Below, piece after piece: positions 43,808-52,190 of a stretch of 64,000 nt of DNA. The position numbers and the translations under genes were made by a program. The stretch comes from VAZQ01 sp035293945 (GTDB taxonomy: Bacteria; Pseudomonadota; Alphaproteobacteria; Rhizobiales; Xanthobacteraceae): positions 1 to 64,000 of the forward strand of contig DATGLV010000012.1 in the NCBI GenBank assembly GCA_035293945.1, written 5' to 3'. Within the stretch, counting starts at the first letter, position 1. Every line of letters starts with the position of its first letter. The notes beneath the pieces were generated by a model, which was not told where the DNA came from, did no database searches, and was given only the letters and a program-made list of their open reading frames with translations.

Positions 43808-44236
43808 ATGCGTCTCATTGCACTGATCGTCGGCGGTGTTGCCGTCGGGGCTGTGTCGGGCGGTGTCCTGCAGACATTTGTTACGCGGAACAGTCAGATG
43901 CTTGCTGCCGTGCGGGCGCTCGGTGGCGAGGCCGCGAGCATGAAGATCGGCGACATCAATCCGTTGAAGGCCTACGAGTACGTCAAGCAGCAAATTTCCT
44001 CTGGAGATATCGGTCGTTCCTTGAACCTGCGCACTTCGACGCAGGTTCCGACGGTCTCTGGCTTTAGCCTCGGCAATCTCGGCGCAGAGGGCGGTCTGCA
44101 CATCGACAATGCGCAGGTGCAGCGCGGATGGGCCGCCAGCATCGGCGGGCAGGTCCGCGACAGCAATCGGCGGATGGAAGAGATGGCTGCCTATGCGAGG
44201 AATCCGTCGGCTTGGCGTGGCCTGCCGCCGCATTGA
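43808..44236 (+). CDS. Hypothetical exported or anchored protein
   Basis: About 142 residues with an N-terminal hydrophobic stretch (LIALIVGGVAVGAVSGGVL) that is a signal or anchor, then a mixed region without recognised motifs. The ATG at 43808 is preceded by CGGAGC; a TTG at 43802 is also in frame. It stands alone between the phosphoesterase and sorA. Confidence 0.6.
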   Translation: MRLIALIVGGVAVGAVSGGVLQTFVTRNSQMLAAVRALGGEAASMKIGDINPLKAYEYVKQQISSGDIGRSLNLRTSTQVPTVSGFSLGNLGAEGGLHIDNAQVQRGWAASIGGQVRDSNRRMEEMAAYARNPSAWRGLPPH

Positions 44237-44729
44237 ATTTCGTTGCGCGCGGCAGTGGGATTTGACGCCGAACAATGCGAGCCTTTCCGATGGCGTCACG
44301 ATCGCCCGGGCCTCGGGATCGACGTCGATGAGGCGTGCATCAGGCGGCATCGCGTCAATATCGTGACCGGCTGGTGTCCCTTTCGCCTGTCTCCCAGCAC
44401 GTCATCGCGCGAGCCAAGGACCATGGAGCCATAATCCTCGGCACTGAAGCGGGGCATCGGCCTACCCGCGTACCGGAACCGGATTGCGACCTCGCTGTCA
44501 GCGTGATCAATCAATTCTGACAATTTTGCCACACTTTGCTTCTACCGAAAGAGCGGCTGCTTCAGGGGATATTCCGGAAAAGCGGACATCGATTCCGACA
44601 AGAATATGCGACCGGGAAGTGGCTTGGTGTCGCGCTCGAGCGCCAGCAATCCGGGTTAGAATGGTGGTGCGACAGCTCGATCCTTCGGAAACGTCACATC
44701 AGTCAGATGAGTAGAGAGGGGAAAGCGTT
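44237..44729. other. Intergenic region upstream of sorAB
   Basis: About 490 bases with no supportable gene; short frames lack start signals. It should contain the promoter of the sulfite dehydrogenase pair. Confidence 0.4.
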
Positions 44730-45974
44730 ATGATTACACGACGCGGCCTGCTCGCGAGTGCAGGCATGGGGACGCTGCTCGCAGCGTCCGGGGCGGCGGT
44801 ACAGGAATTTTTCGCGACCGGGGCCGGAGCGGAAGGCGCGCTCAAGATGTCACCGATGCTGCCGGACGGCACGCGCACGGAGGCCCTTCTCGATACGCTG
44901 CCGGGCAAGAAGCCGCTGATCAAGCTGTCGTACCGCCCGCCGAACTACGAAGCGCCGATCGAATATTTGCGCAGCGAAATCACACCCAATGATTCATTCT
45001 TCGTCCGTTATCATCTTGCCGGGATTCCGCAAGTGGACGCCGCGAGCTGGCGGCTCACGATCGGCGGGGAGGGCGCCGACAAGGAGTTCTCGCTCGGCCT
45101 CAACGAATTGCGACAGCTTCCGTCCGCCGAAGTGATCGCGCTGTGCCAGTGCTCGGGCAATCGCCGCGGCTTGTTTCAGCCGCATGTGGCGGGCGTGGAA
45201 TGGGGCTATGGGGCAATGGGCTGCGCACACTGGAAAGGCGTGCGGCTGAAGGATCTGCTCGAGCGCGCGGGCCTCAAGAAGGAAGCGGTCGAGATCGTCT
45301 ACCACGGTGCCGATGGTCCGGTCAGTGACAAGACGCCGGCTTTCGTCAAAAGCCTTCCGGTCGCGAAGGCGATCGATGACGCAACGCTCGTCGCCTATGA
45401 GATGAACGGGGAGGCGCTGCCGCACTGGAACGGGTTCCCGGTACGCCTGGTGGTCCCGGGTTGGACCGGCACCTATTGGATGAAGCATCTCACCTCCATC
45501 CAAGCGGTGACCAAGCCGTTCGATGGTTTCTGGATGAAGTCCGCCTATCGCATACCGCTCGGCAAATTTCCCATTGTGGCGCGCTTCCCGACACAGGAGA
45601 CGGCGACCAATACGCCGATCACCGACATGGTGATCAACTCGCTGATCACCAGCCACAACGACGGCGACAGCATCAAGATCGGCAGCACGGTCGCGATCGC
45701 AGGCATCGCGTGGGACGGCGGGTATGGCTTGAATTCCGTCGATGTTTCGACCGATGGCGGCAAGACCTGGACTGACGCGGCCTTGGGCGAGAACCACGGT
45801 CCGTATGCGTTGCGCAGCTTTATGCTGCCCTTTGTCCCCAGGGCGGCGGGCGCACACGTGATCATGGCCCGCGCCACCAACAAGATCGGCCAGAGCCAGG
45901 CCACGACCTTGATCGCCAATCCGGCCGGCTATCATCACAACCTGATCCAGTCCTTGACCCTGGTCGCGTCATGA
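44730..45974 (+). CDS. sorA: Periplasmic sulfite dehydrogenase, molybdopterin subunit
   Basis: 414 residues with a Tat signal (MITRRGLLASAGMGTLLAA). The Moco domain has the molybdenum-binding Cys in CQCSGNRRGLF and the substrate-pocket segment VPGWTGTYWMKHL. A C-terminal dimerisation domain follows (DGGYGLNSVDVSTDGGKTW). This layout is that of SorA and sulfite oxidases, not of MsrP, which lacks the second domain. It oxidises sulfite to sulfate and passes electrons to cytochrome c. The following gene encodes that cytochrome. Confidence 0.85.
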   Translation: MITRRGLLASAGMGTLLAASGAAVQEFFATGAGAEGALKMSPMLPDGTRTEALLDTLPGKKPLIKLSYRPPNYEAPIEYLRSEITPNDSFFVRYHLAGIPQVDAASWRLTIGGEGADKEFSLGLNELRQLPSAEVIALCQCSGNRRGLFQPHVAGVEWGYGAMGCAHWKGVRLKDLLERAGLKKEAVEIVYHGADGPVSDKTPAFVKSLPVAKAIDDATLVAYEMNGEALPHWNGFPVRLVVPGWTGTYWMKHLTSIQAVTKPFDGFWMKSAYRIPLGKFPIVARFPTQETATNTPITDMVINSLITSHNDGDSIKIGSTVAIAGIAWDGGYGLNSVDVSTDGGKTWTDAALGENHGPYALRSFMLPFVPRAAGAHVIMARATNKIGQSQATTLIANPAGYHHNLIQSLTLVAS

Positions 45975-45985
45975 GGAGGGGGAAC

Positions 45986-46270
45986 ATGCGTCACATTACG
46001 TTTGCAGTCGTCGCATTCGCGCTCGCGGTCGGCGTGGCGGCCGCACAGGAAAAGCCGGTGCGGCTCAAGCAGGCGCCCGGTCTCGACAAGGTCGAAGCCA
46101 ATTGTGCGGGCTGCCACAGCCTGGACTATGTGCCGATGAATTCGCCGTTCCTGAATGCGGCCGGTTGGGACGCGGAAGTCGCCAAGATGATCAACGCCTT
46201 CGGGGCGCCGATTGCGGCCGCGGACGCCAAGGTGATCTCTGACTATCTCAAAAGTAATTACGGGACCTGA
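45986..46270 (+). CDS. sorB: Monohaem cytochrome c subunit of sulfite dehydrogenase
   Basis: 94 residues with a signal peptide ending near AAAQEK and one haem motif, CAGCH. The axial Met is probably in DYVPMNSPFL. GGAGGGGG precedes the ATG, 11 bases after sorA ends, so the two are coupled. Size and position match SorB, the electron acceptor of SorA. Confidence 0.85.
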   Translation: MRHITFAVVAFALAVGVAAAQEKPVRLKQAPGLDKVEANCAGCHSLDYVPMNSPFLNAAGWDAEVAKMINAFGAPIAAADAKVISDYLKSNYGT

Positions 46271-46280
46271 AACCTTCTTA

Positions 46281-46354
46281 TCCCGGGCGAAGCCGGGACC
46301 GTTCCGAGCAAAGGCTTAAGCTTGGAACGGTCCCGGCCTGATGAGGCCGGGACA
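46281..46354. repeat. Dispersed palindrome, family R2 copy 2
   Basis: The best preserved copy: CCGGGACCGTTCCGAGC and GCTTGGAACGGTCCCGG are near-perfect complements around AAAGGCTTAA, and an outer GGCCGGGACA follows. It lies between the convergent sorB and TAXI genes and could act as a bidirectional transcription stop, although it has no T-run. Confidence 0.8.
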
Positions 46355-46367
46355 ATTCGAGCGAAGC

Positions 46368-47555
46368 CTACCGTCCCGACGGCGCGGTGATCTGCGATTG
46401 CAGGTATTGCTGGAACTGGGCGAACAGCAATTCGCGATCGTGATCCGACAGGCCCTTCAACGAAGCCGGCCCATTGTTCTGCACAAATTGATCGAATGCC
46501 GGCTTGAGCGCGACGCTCTGGTGCGCCGCGAGCCAGTCCGCGGCGGGCTTGAAGCGGGTCCAGCCCGGCATATCCGCCGCCAGATTGATCTCTGCCCATT
46601 TGGGATGGCGCGACGGATCGCGGAACTGGTCGATCTTGCCGAAGAACTCCTGCACGAACTTGGCAATCTTGGCGTACCGGGCGGACCCCTCCGGCCACGC
46701 ATAGGTCACGAGCAACGATCTGTTGCCGACGGTGGAGACGGAGCTGCCTTCCGGAATCAGCGCCGGATATTCCTCGTGGGTCAGCTCGGTCGGCAGGTAT
46801 TTGGCGAGGATCGGACGCAGGTCGTGGCCGGGCAGGCTGCGCTCGTCGAGGGCAAGCAGATGCAGGTTGTCCTGCGGCTTCACCTTGAGGATGGCCGCTT
46901 GCGGGGCGCCGGACAGGATGATCATCGCGGCAATTTCACCGCTCTTGAGCTTCTGCAACGCCTCGTCGTTGTCGTAGTTGACGCGCTGCACGTCGAGCTT
47001 GAGCATGTCGAAGATGATCTGCGAGGTGACCTCGGTCTGGCTGTCCTTGAGGTTGAAGCTGACCTTCTTTCCTTTCAGGTCGTCGAAGCTCCTGATGTCG
47101 TTGCGCGCCAGCACGTGGTACTCGGAATTGTAGAGCTTGGTGATGTATTGAACGCTCTGCTCGATGCCGGCGTAGAGCTGCGGATCGCGTTTCTTCAGCT
47201 GTCCGAGATTGTCCTCGTCGACCACTCCCATGTCGATGCCTTTGAGGAACAACACGTCCTGCAGATTCTGCAGGCCGCCGACCCCGAGCACCGGCAGGAC
47301 GCGAATACCGTCCGGCCTGAGGTCGTTGACCACGTTGCGAATGTCCTCGGCAAAGCGCGCGCAGGTGCAGGTCAACCCCGATACCACGATGGAGACCGCG
47401 ATATCGTTGGTCTGCCGCTTCTTCTCTTCGTAACGAGTCGATGTTTTTTGCGCTTGCGCCGGCAAGGTCGATGCCGTTGTGACAAAGCCGAGAGAAAACA
47501 AGGCAGTGAGAGCACTCGCCGCTATCCTAGAGAAGCTCCGTCTGCAGATACTCAT
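46368..47555 (-). CDS. TAXI-family TRAP solute-binding protein
   Basis: 395 residues with a signal peptide ending near PAQAQK. The TAXI-type pattern is visible: VSGLTCTCARFAEDI, GVGGLQNLQDVLFLKGIDMG, DLKGKKVSFNLKDSQTEVTSQ and LKSGEIAAMIILSGAP. TAXI proteins supply glutamate-like or other acids to TRAP permeases with a fused 12-helix subunit; none is adjacent. The C-terminus is longer than typical by about 60 residues. Confidence 0.85.
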   Translation of the reverse strand: MSICRRSFSRIAASALTALFSLGFVTTASTLPAQAQKTSTRYEEKKRQTNDIAVSIVVSGLTCTCARFAEDIRNVVNDLRPDGIRVLPVLGVGGLQNLQDVLFLKGIDMGVVDEDNLGQLKKRDPQLYAGIEQSVQYITKLYNSEYHVLARNDIRSFDDLKGKKVSFNLKDSQTEVTSQIIFDMLKLDVQRVNYDNDEALQKLKSGEIAAMIILSGAPQAAILKVKPQDNLHLLALDERSLPGHDLRPILAKYLPTELTHEEYPALIPEGSSVSTVGNRSLLVTYAWPEGSARYAKIAKFVQEFFGKIDQFRDPSRHPKWAEINLAADMPGWTRFKPAADWLAAHQSVALKPAFDQFVQNNGPASLKGLSDHDRELLFAQFQQYLQSQITAPSGR

Positions 47556-47835
47556 TTAACAGGTCCCTCCGTTTACGCACCCTCCAGTATTCCAACGTTT
47601 CAAATTTGCTTTGCATTTTGACCTAATTGGGTTCGGGGCCGGAAGATTCTGTGGCGCAAACGCCGCCCTCGCAGGCGATCTGTGCGGCTGGTACAATGAT
47701 GATGCAATGAGTGCGCGGGGCGCGTCGCAAAAGCTCGAGGCGCGAATGCGCGAGCGTGAAATTGGAAGCGAAGCGGCCGCAACCCAGCGCGTGATCGCGG
47801 CCGCAGCTCCTGTTTCCACTCGGCGGGCTACTCGC

Positions 47836-48483
47836 CTACATCGGCGCCTTGATCTCGTCGGGGGCGCCCGGGGGGACGGGGTAGCGATCAACAACGAATA
47901 GCATCGTGAGTGTGTGGAAGTGGCCCATGAGGCCGACCGTCTCGACCACGCCGCGCTCGCCGAAGCGATCGACCATGTTCTTGAAATTGGCGTCGCTCAC
48001 CTGCCGGGTCGACAAAAGCTCGCTGCAGAAATCGTAGACCGCGGCCTCATCGGCGCTCATATTGGCGGGCCGCTGGCCCACCGCCATCGCGCTGATGAAG
48101 GCCGGCGCCAAGCCGGCATCGAGCGCCTGCTGGCGATGCGAATACCAGACATATTGCCCGCCCCAGAAACGGGCCGTCAGCATCACCGCGATTTCCTTGA
48201 GCTTGCGCGGCATCGGCGCCTTGAAGCGCAGATACTCGGTCAGCCCGCGGGAGAGGTCGGCCATCTCCGGGCTGCGCAGATTGATGTTGGAAGGGCCGCC
48301 TGGGCCCGGCGTGCGCCCGGCCGCGATCTCGCGGTCCACATAAGCCTTCTGGTCGGCATCGAGTTCGGCGTAAGTCAGCGGCTTGAAGCGCCCGCCGCGC
48401 AGGTTCAGCTCGGGTGCGGCCGCGACGGTTGCGGCTCCAATCACGGCTCCGAGGGCGCCGGCAATGATCAGCTTGGCAAACAT
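47836..48483 (-). CDS. Exported carboxymuconolactone decarboxylase-like protein
   Basis: 215 residues with a signal peptide or anchor (LIIAGALGAVIGAATVAAA). The rest follows the AhpD/carboxymuconolactone decarboxylase helical fold, with KEIAVMLTARFWGGQYVWYSHRQQA at its centre (read in two parts). The catalytic CxxC of AhpD is absent: that place reads WGGQYVWY. It is therefore not a peroxidase-type AhpD and may be a lactone or quinone-related enzyme. Confidence 0.8.
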   Translation of the reverse strand: MFAKLIIAGALGAVIGAATVAAAPELNLRGGRFKPLTYAELDADQKAYVDREIAAGRTPGPGGPSNINLRSPEMADLSRGLTEYLRFKAPMPRKLKEIAVMLTARFWGGQYVWYSHRQQALDAGLAPAFISAMAVGQRPANMSADEAAVYDFCSELLSTRQVSDANFKNMVDRFGERGVVETVGLMGHFHTLTMLFVVDRYPVPPGAPDEIKAPM

Positions 48484-48582
48484 GGGCTCCTCCCTGGTTT
48501 GGCGGTAAAGCCTATGACATCGGCCGGGGAAGAGAAATCGTGGTTTAGACGCGTTCCGATCGGAAGGGTTTTCCCAATCGTC

Positions 48583-48655
48583 ACCGGCTTGACCCGCGGC
48601 TCCATCTTTTTCGGAAGAAGATGGATTGCCGGGTCAGAGCCCGGCAATGACGCGG
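48583..48655. repeat. REP-like palindrome
   Basis: Nested complementary segments: CCATCTTTTTC with GAAGAAGATGG, and TTGACCCG with CGGGTCA. The unit GCCGGGTCAGAGCCCGGC adds another hairpin. It is intergenic between two minus-strand genes. Confidence 0.65.
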
Positions 48656-48712
48656 AGCTTGGATCAACTCGACCGAAATAAGCTCAACCCTAACGGATAC
48701 GCGTCGCCCAGA

Positions 48713-49039
48713 TCACCGCCCGATCTGCCCAGACACCGCGTTTTCCTGTTGGTTCAGCGCCCGCTCCTCCGCGCCGGTGATGTGGCCGTGATCGAAGCCG
48801 GCCATCGCACGCTCCTCCTTGCGGATGGCGTGATCTTCCTGATGCAGGTGCCGCGCCTGCCAGTAGGAGAGCTCGCCTTCGCGGTATTCGCGATTGATGC
48901 GCCGGTCCTGGTTCTCCAGGCGATCATTGACCTGGTCGCGGCGCGGATGGTTGCGCTCCCACCAGGTCTCTGCGAAAGCGCTTGTGGTGGCGAGGCCGAG
49001 GATGGCGGCGAGGATAACGGTCTTGGCGGTGCAGATCAT
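48713..49039 (-). CDS. Small secreted charged protein
   Basis: 108 residues with a signal peptide (VILAAILGLATTSAFA). The mature region is very polar, with repeated NDRLENQDRRINRE and HLHQEDHAIRKEER motifs, probably helical. GGAGGGAG lies 7-8 bases before the ATG at 49039. Similar small proteins are found in rhizobial genomes without function. Confidence 0.65.
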   Translation of the reverse strand: MICTAKTVILAAILGLATTSAFAETWWERNHPRRDQVNDRLENQDRRINREYREGELSYWQARHLHQEDHAIRKEERAMAGFDHGHITGAEERALNQQENAVSGQIGR

Positions 49040-49331
49040 GTTCAGTCTCCCTCCTGGTGCGATCGCCATAACAACGGCGGCCGGTTGGCGATGCGGGGAG
49101 TTTCGTTGAAGCTGGCTGAATGCGTCGTGGCCGGCACGTTCAAGCAGAATTCATGAGCCTGAACGTACGCGACATGGTTGTGACGGCGATCACAGTTTTG
49201 CTGCGCCGTGCATGTTCAAAGCGGGAACATTTCGCGGTGTTTGTTTGATCGTCTCACATTTTTTGCCGGCGCGGTTCAACCGTGGCAGAAAAAAAGCTGT
49301 ATTCTGTGACCTACGACAGGCGGAGAAATTC

Positions 49332-50387
49332 ATGAAGCTGCCGAGTATGGGAGCGTGGCGCCGCCGCCTCACCGAAATCTCATCCGGCGTCGTCATCGCG
49401 GCGCTGGTGCTGCCCTTTTGTGCCAACGCGCAGTCGGCGGAGGAATTCTTCAAGACTGCGCAGCTGTCTCTGTATGTCGGGTCCGGCAGTGGCGGCGGCT
49501 ACGATACGATCGCGCGGCTTGTCGCCCGTTATATGAGCCGCTACCTGCCGGGCAATCCCAATTTCGTCATCAAGAACATGCCGACAGCAGCCGGTGTGGC
49601 TGCCGCGAACTTTATCGCCAATTCCGCGCCGCGCGACGGCTCTGCGATCCTGGCGACGCAGAACGCGTCGCTCCTGCTGCCGCTATACGGGTCACCCGTC
49701 GCTCATTACGATCCGCGCAAGTTCGAATGGATCGGCTCGACCGACAAGCAGCAGGCGGTCTGCACGACCTGGCATACGAGCCCGATCCGGACACTTGAGG
49801 ATGCGGAGAAGCGTGACGTACCGGTCGCCGCCACTGGCGTCAGCGCCGGTCCCGGCGTCTATCCGAAGATCCTCAACGCGTTCTTCGGCACGCGCTTCAA
49901 GGTGATCTCAGGCTACGACACCGGCAGCATGCGGCTCGCGGTCGAGAAGGGCGAGGTCGAGGGCCTCTGTGGGCTCGCTTGGCAAACCTTCAAGGTCACC
50001 AGCTTCGACTGGATCGAGAACAAACGGCTCAACGTGCTGGTCCAGCTTGGACTGACGCCGAATCCTGAGCTGCCCGATGTGCCGATGGCAATCAATCTGC
50101 TGCAAAGTTCTCAAGACCGGCAGGTGCTCGAGTTGATTGTGCTGCCGCAGGAATTCGGCCGGCCATTCCTCGCGCCTCCGGGCATTCCGGCGGATCGGAT
50201 GGCGCTCTATCGTCGGGCCTTCCAGGCGGCGCTCAGCGACAGTGACTTCCGGGCAGAATCAGCCGCACAGCACCTCGGGATCGATCCTCTCGATGATCGG
50301 CAAATACAGGCCCTCCTGGGGCGGGCGTACGCGGTGCCAAAACCCATCCATGACCGGGCGGCGGTTTTTGCGGCGGAGCTGAACTGA
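49332..50387 (+). CDS. Bug/TctC-like solute-binding protein
   Basis: About 351 residues. The signal peptide ends near CANAQ. The mature region carries LSLYVGSGSGGGYDTIARL and VIKNMPTAAGVAAANFIAN, a diverged Bug branch, and ends with IPADRMALYRRAFQAALSD. The ATG at 49332 has GGCGGAG upstream; the frame is open for 40 more residues without a signal peptide. It lies upstream of the outer-membrane protein gene but has its own 204-base leader region between. Confidence 0.82.
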   Translation: MKLPSMGAWRRRLTEISSGVVIAALVLPFCANAQSAEEFFKTAQLSLYVGSGSGGGYDTIARLVARYMSRYLPGNPNFVIKNMPTAAGVAAANFIANSAPRDGSAILATQNASLLLPLYGSPVAHYDPRKFEWIGSTDKQQAVCTTWHTSPIRTLEDAEKRDVPVAATGVSAGPGVYPKILNAFFGTRFKVISGYDTGSMRLAVEKGEVEGLCGLAWQTFKVTSFDWIENKRLNVLVQLGLTPNPELPDVPMAINLLQSSQDRQVLELIVLPQEFGRPFLAPPGIPADRMALYRRAFQAALSDSDFRAESAAQHLGIDPLDDRQIQALLGRAYAVPKPIHDRAAVFAAELN

Positions 50388-50591
50388 GGGCGGCGGATTC
50401 TTTTTAAGCAGCTGATATAAAATACTTTTTTGTTTTCTCCGCCGAGAGCCGACCGGCGCGGCGATCAACCGCTAAGTCGCAATTGTGACTTGATACGATT
50501 TTGGCCGATCGTTGCCGAAATGGCACAGCCAAATCTCCGGAACCAAGCTATATGATGCACACGTTCAACATTTTCGCATGGGGGCTGAATC

Positions 50592-51371
50592 ATGAAGAAG
50601 ACGCTTGCCGGAGCGCTGCTGACGGGTGCGATGCTGGGCACGCTGGCCGCCGGAAATGCCCTGGCCGCAGACATGCCGGTCAAAGCCCCGATGCTGATGA
50701 AGGCTCCGGCCCCGGTCTATAACTGGACTGGCTGCTATATCAATGCCGGTGCCGGCTACGGCATGTGGAACCAGGAGGCCCAGTCGGAAACCTTCCCTGG
50801 GCTCACAGCGCTTAGCCCGACGGATACAATCGGCGGCAGAGGCTGGTTCGGGACGGTCGGTGGCGGATGCGACTACCAGGTCAGCTCCAGCATCGTGATC
50901 GGCATCCTCGGGGATTATGATTTCGGCGATATCAAGGGCACGTTTGCCGACCCGAACACCGGAGATTTCGGAACCGAGAGCGAGAAGTGGGCGTGGTCTA
51001 TCGGCGGGCGAGTCGGTTGGCTGTTGACCCCGACCATCTTGACGTACGTTTCGGCCGGCTACACCGAGGCCCACTTCAACCAAGTCGACCTAAACGACTT
51101 TTTTACCGGGCTGCCCACCGGTGCGTCGCTGCCTGCGCAGACCTATCCTGGCTGGTTCATAGGCAGTGGCTTCGACTACGCAATCAATTTCTTGCCTCTG
51201 CCGCAGGGCTTGTTCTTGCGCACCGAGTATCGCTTCTCCTCCTATGAGGATGAAGATATCGAGTATACGAACAGCGGCGCCATCTGTGACGTGGGCTCGT
51301 GCGGGCTGCATTCCCGGAAATTCGTGCAGACCGTCCGCACCTCTCTGGTCTGGCGCTTCAACTGGCATTGA
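50592..51371 (+). CDS. Omp25/31-type outer-membrane beta-barrel protein
   Basis: 259 residues with a signal peptide ending near ALAADM. The mature protein has the alphaproteobacterial opening MPVKAPMLMKAPAPVYNWTGCYINAGAGYG (in two parts), alternating beta-strands and a terminal aromatic SLVWRFNWH. The pair of cysteines near the N-terminus and end may form a disulfide. Such small barrels are abundant in rhizobia and brucellae. A strong terminator follows. Confidence 0.85.
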   Translation: MKKTLAGALLTGAMLGTLAAGNALAADMPVKAPMLMKAPAPVYNWTGCYINAGAGYGMWNQEAQSETFPGLTALSPTDTIGGRGWFGTVGGGCDYQVSSSIVIGILGDYDFGDIKGTFADPNTGDFGTESEKWAWSIGGRVGWLLTPTILTYVSAGYTEAHFNQVDLNDFFTGLPTGASLPAQTYPGWFIGSGFDYAINFLPLPQGLFLRTEYRFSSYEDEDIEYTNSGAICDVGSCGLHSRKFVQTVRTSLVWRFNWH

Positions 51372-51413
51372 GTGAGTTCCTCTCCCGTTTGACTTGCGCT
51401 TCATGACGACTTT

Positions 51414-51442
51414 AGCCCCGGATGCAGGTCCGGGGCTTTTTT
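51414..51442 (+). terminator. Rho-independent terminator after the OMP gene
   Basis: AGCCCCGGA (51414-51422) and TCCGGGGCT (51429-51437) form a perfect 9-base stem with a 6-base loop, followed by a T-rich tail TTTTT. Confidence 0.9.
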
Positions 51443-51447
51443 CGTAC

Positions 51448-51587
51448 TTGTCCCGGGCGCAGTGCAGCGCGGCCGCGAATCTTAATTTCTTGCGAGGCGC
51501 TTACTCCGCGGTGCGCTGCAGACCCGGGACCGTTCCAAGCAATGAACTCTTTGGTCTGGAACGGTCCCGGCTCGGAGGCCGGGACAA
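51448..51587. repeat. Dispersed palindrome, family R2 copy 3
   Basis: CCGGGACCGTTCCAAGC pairs with GGTCTGGAACGGTCCCGG around AATGAACTCTTT; an extended left part begins at TTGTCCCGGGCGCAG. It ends 4 bases before the stop of the HupE-like gene on the minus strand. Confidence 0.78.
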
Positions 51588-51590
51588 GAG

Positions 51591-52190
51591 CTAGGTTCGG
51601 AACGACCAGCCGAACATCAACATCCCGATGGCGGCGATCCAGCTGCCCGATATCCGCACCGCCAGCCGTGCCCATTCGGCTTGCACCACAGCGGCCTGAC
51701 CGGCGAGCAGCGACACCACCGCAAACAGCGAGCTGGCAATGCCCAACATGCCAAGAAGCGCGCCGCTGGCGCCCGCGAGATCGTATCCATTGGCGTAGCC
51801 GTGCAGGGCGCCAAGCGCGGCCGTGAGTGCGGTCACAGCCGCAAGCGGCAGGCGCTGGTCGCTCGCGACCAGCGCCCCCACCGCGACCGTCAGCATGGCA
51901 TTAAAGCGCGGCGGCAGGGGAGGCAGGCCCATCGTCCAGCCGGCCACCATGCCGGCGAGCCAAGCCAACGGAAGCGTCGCCAGCGCGAGACGTCCCGCCC
52001 GGGCTCCGCGCAGGCCGGCGAGCAGCGCGATGGCTATGGCCGGGAGCAAGTCTTCCGGCGACAACAGTGGATGCGCCAAGCCATCGTAGAAGGGTCCAAA
52101 GCCGCTGTTCATGAGGTGCGCGGCCGCGGGGGTTGCGCCAGGGAGGGTAAGGGCCAGCGCGACGCCAGCCCGCCACCAGCGGGCGTTCAT
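51591..52190 (-). CDS. HupE/UreJ-family membrane protein
   Basis: 199 residues with a signal-like N-terminus and about six transmembrane helices. HPLLSPEDLLPAIAIALLAG and ALHGYANGYDLAG show the His and Asp residues expected in HupE/UreJ proteins, which are implicated in nickel or cobalt uptake for hydrogenase or urease. No hydrogenase or urease gene is present. Its ATG overlaps the stop of the upstream gene by four bases. Confidence 0.8.
   Translation of the reverse strand: MNARWWRAGVALALTLPGATPAAAHLMNSGFGPFYDGLAHPLLSPEDLLPAIAIALLAGLRGARAGRLALATLPLAWLAGMVAGWTMGLPPLPPRFNAMLTVAVGALVASDQRLPLAAVTALTAALGALHGYANGYDLAGASGALLGMLGIASSLFAVVSLLAGQAAVVQAEWARLAVRISGSWIAAIGMLMFGWSFRT

Noticed and set aside
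44730..45974. MsrP (YedY) instead of SorA
   Set aside because: A C-terminal dimerisation domain follows the Moco domain and a cytochrome c gene is directly downstream; MsrP lacks the former and pairs with the haem b protein MsrQ.
47611..47901. 96-codon plus-strand frame between the TAXI and AhpD-like genes
   Set aside because: It overlaps the end of the AhpD-like gene on the other strand and has no start signal or motif.
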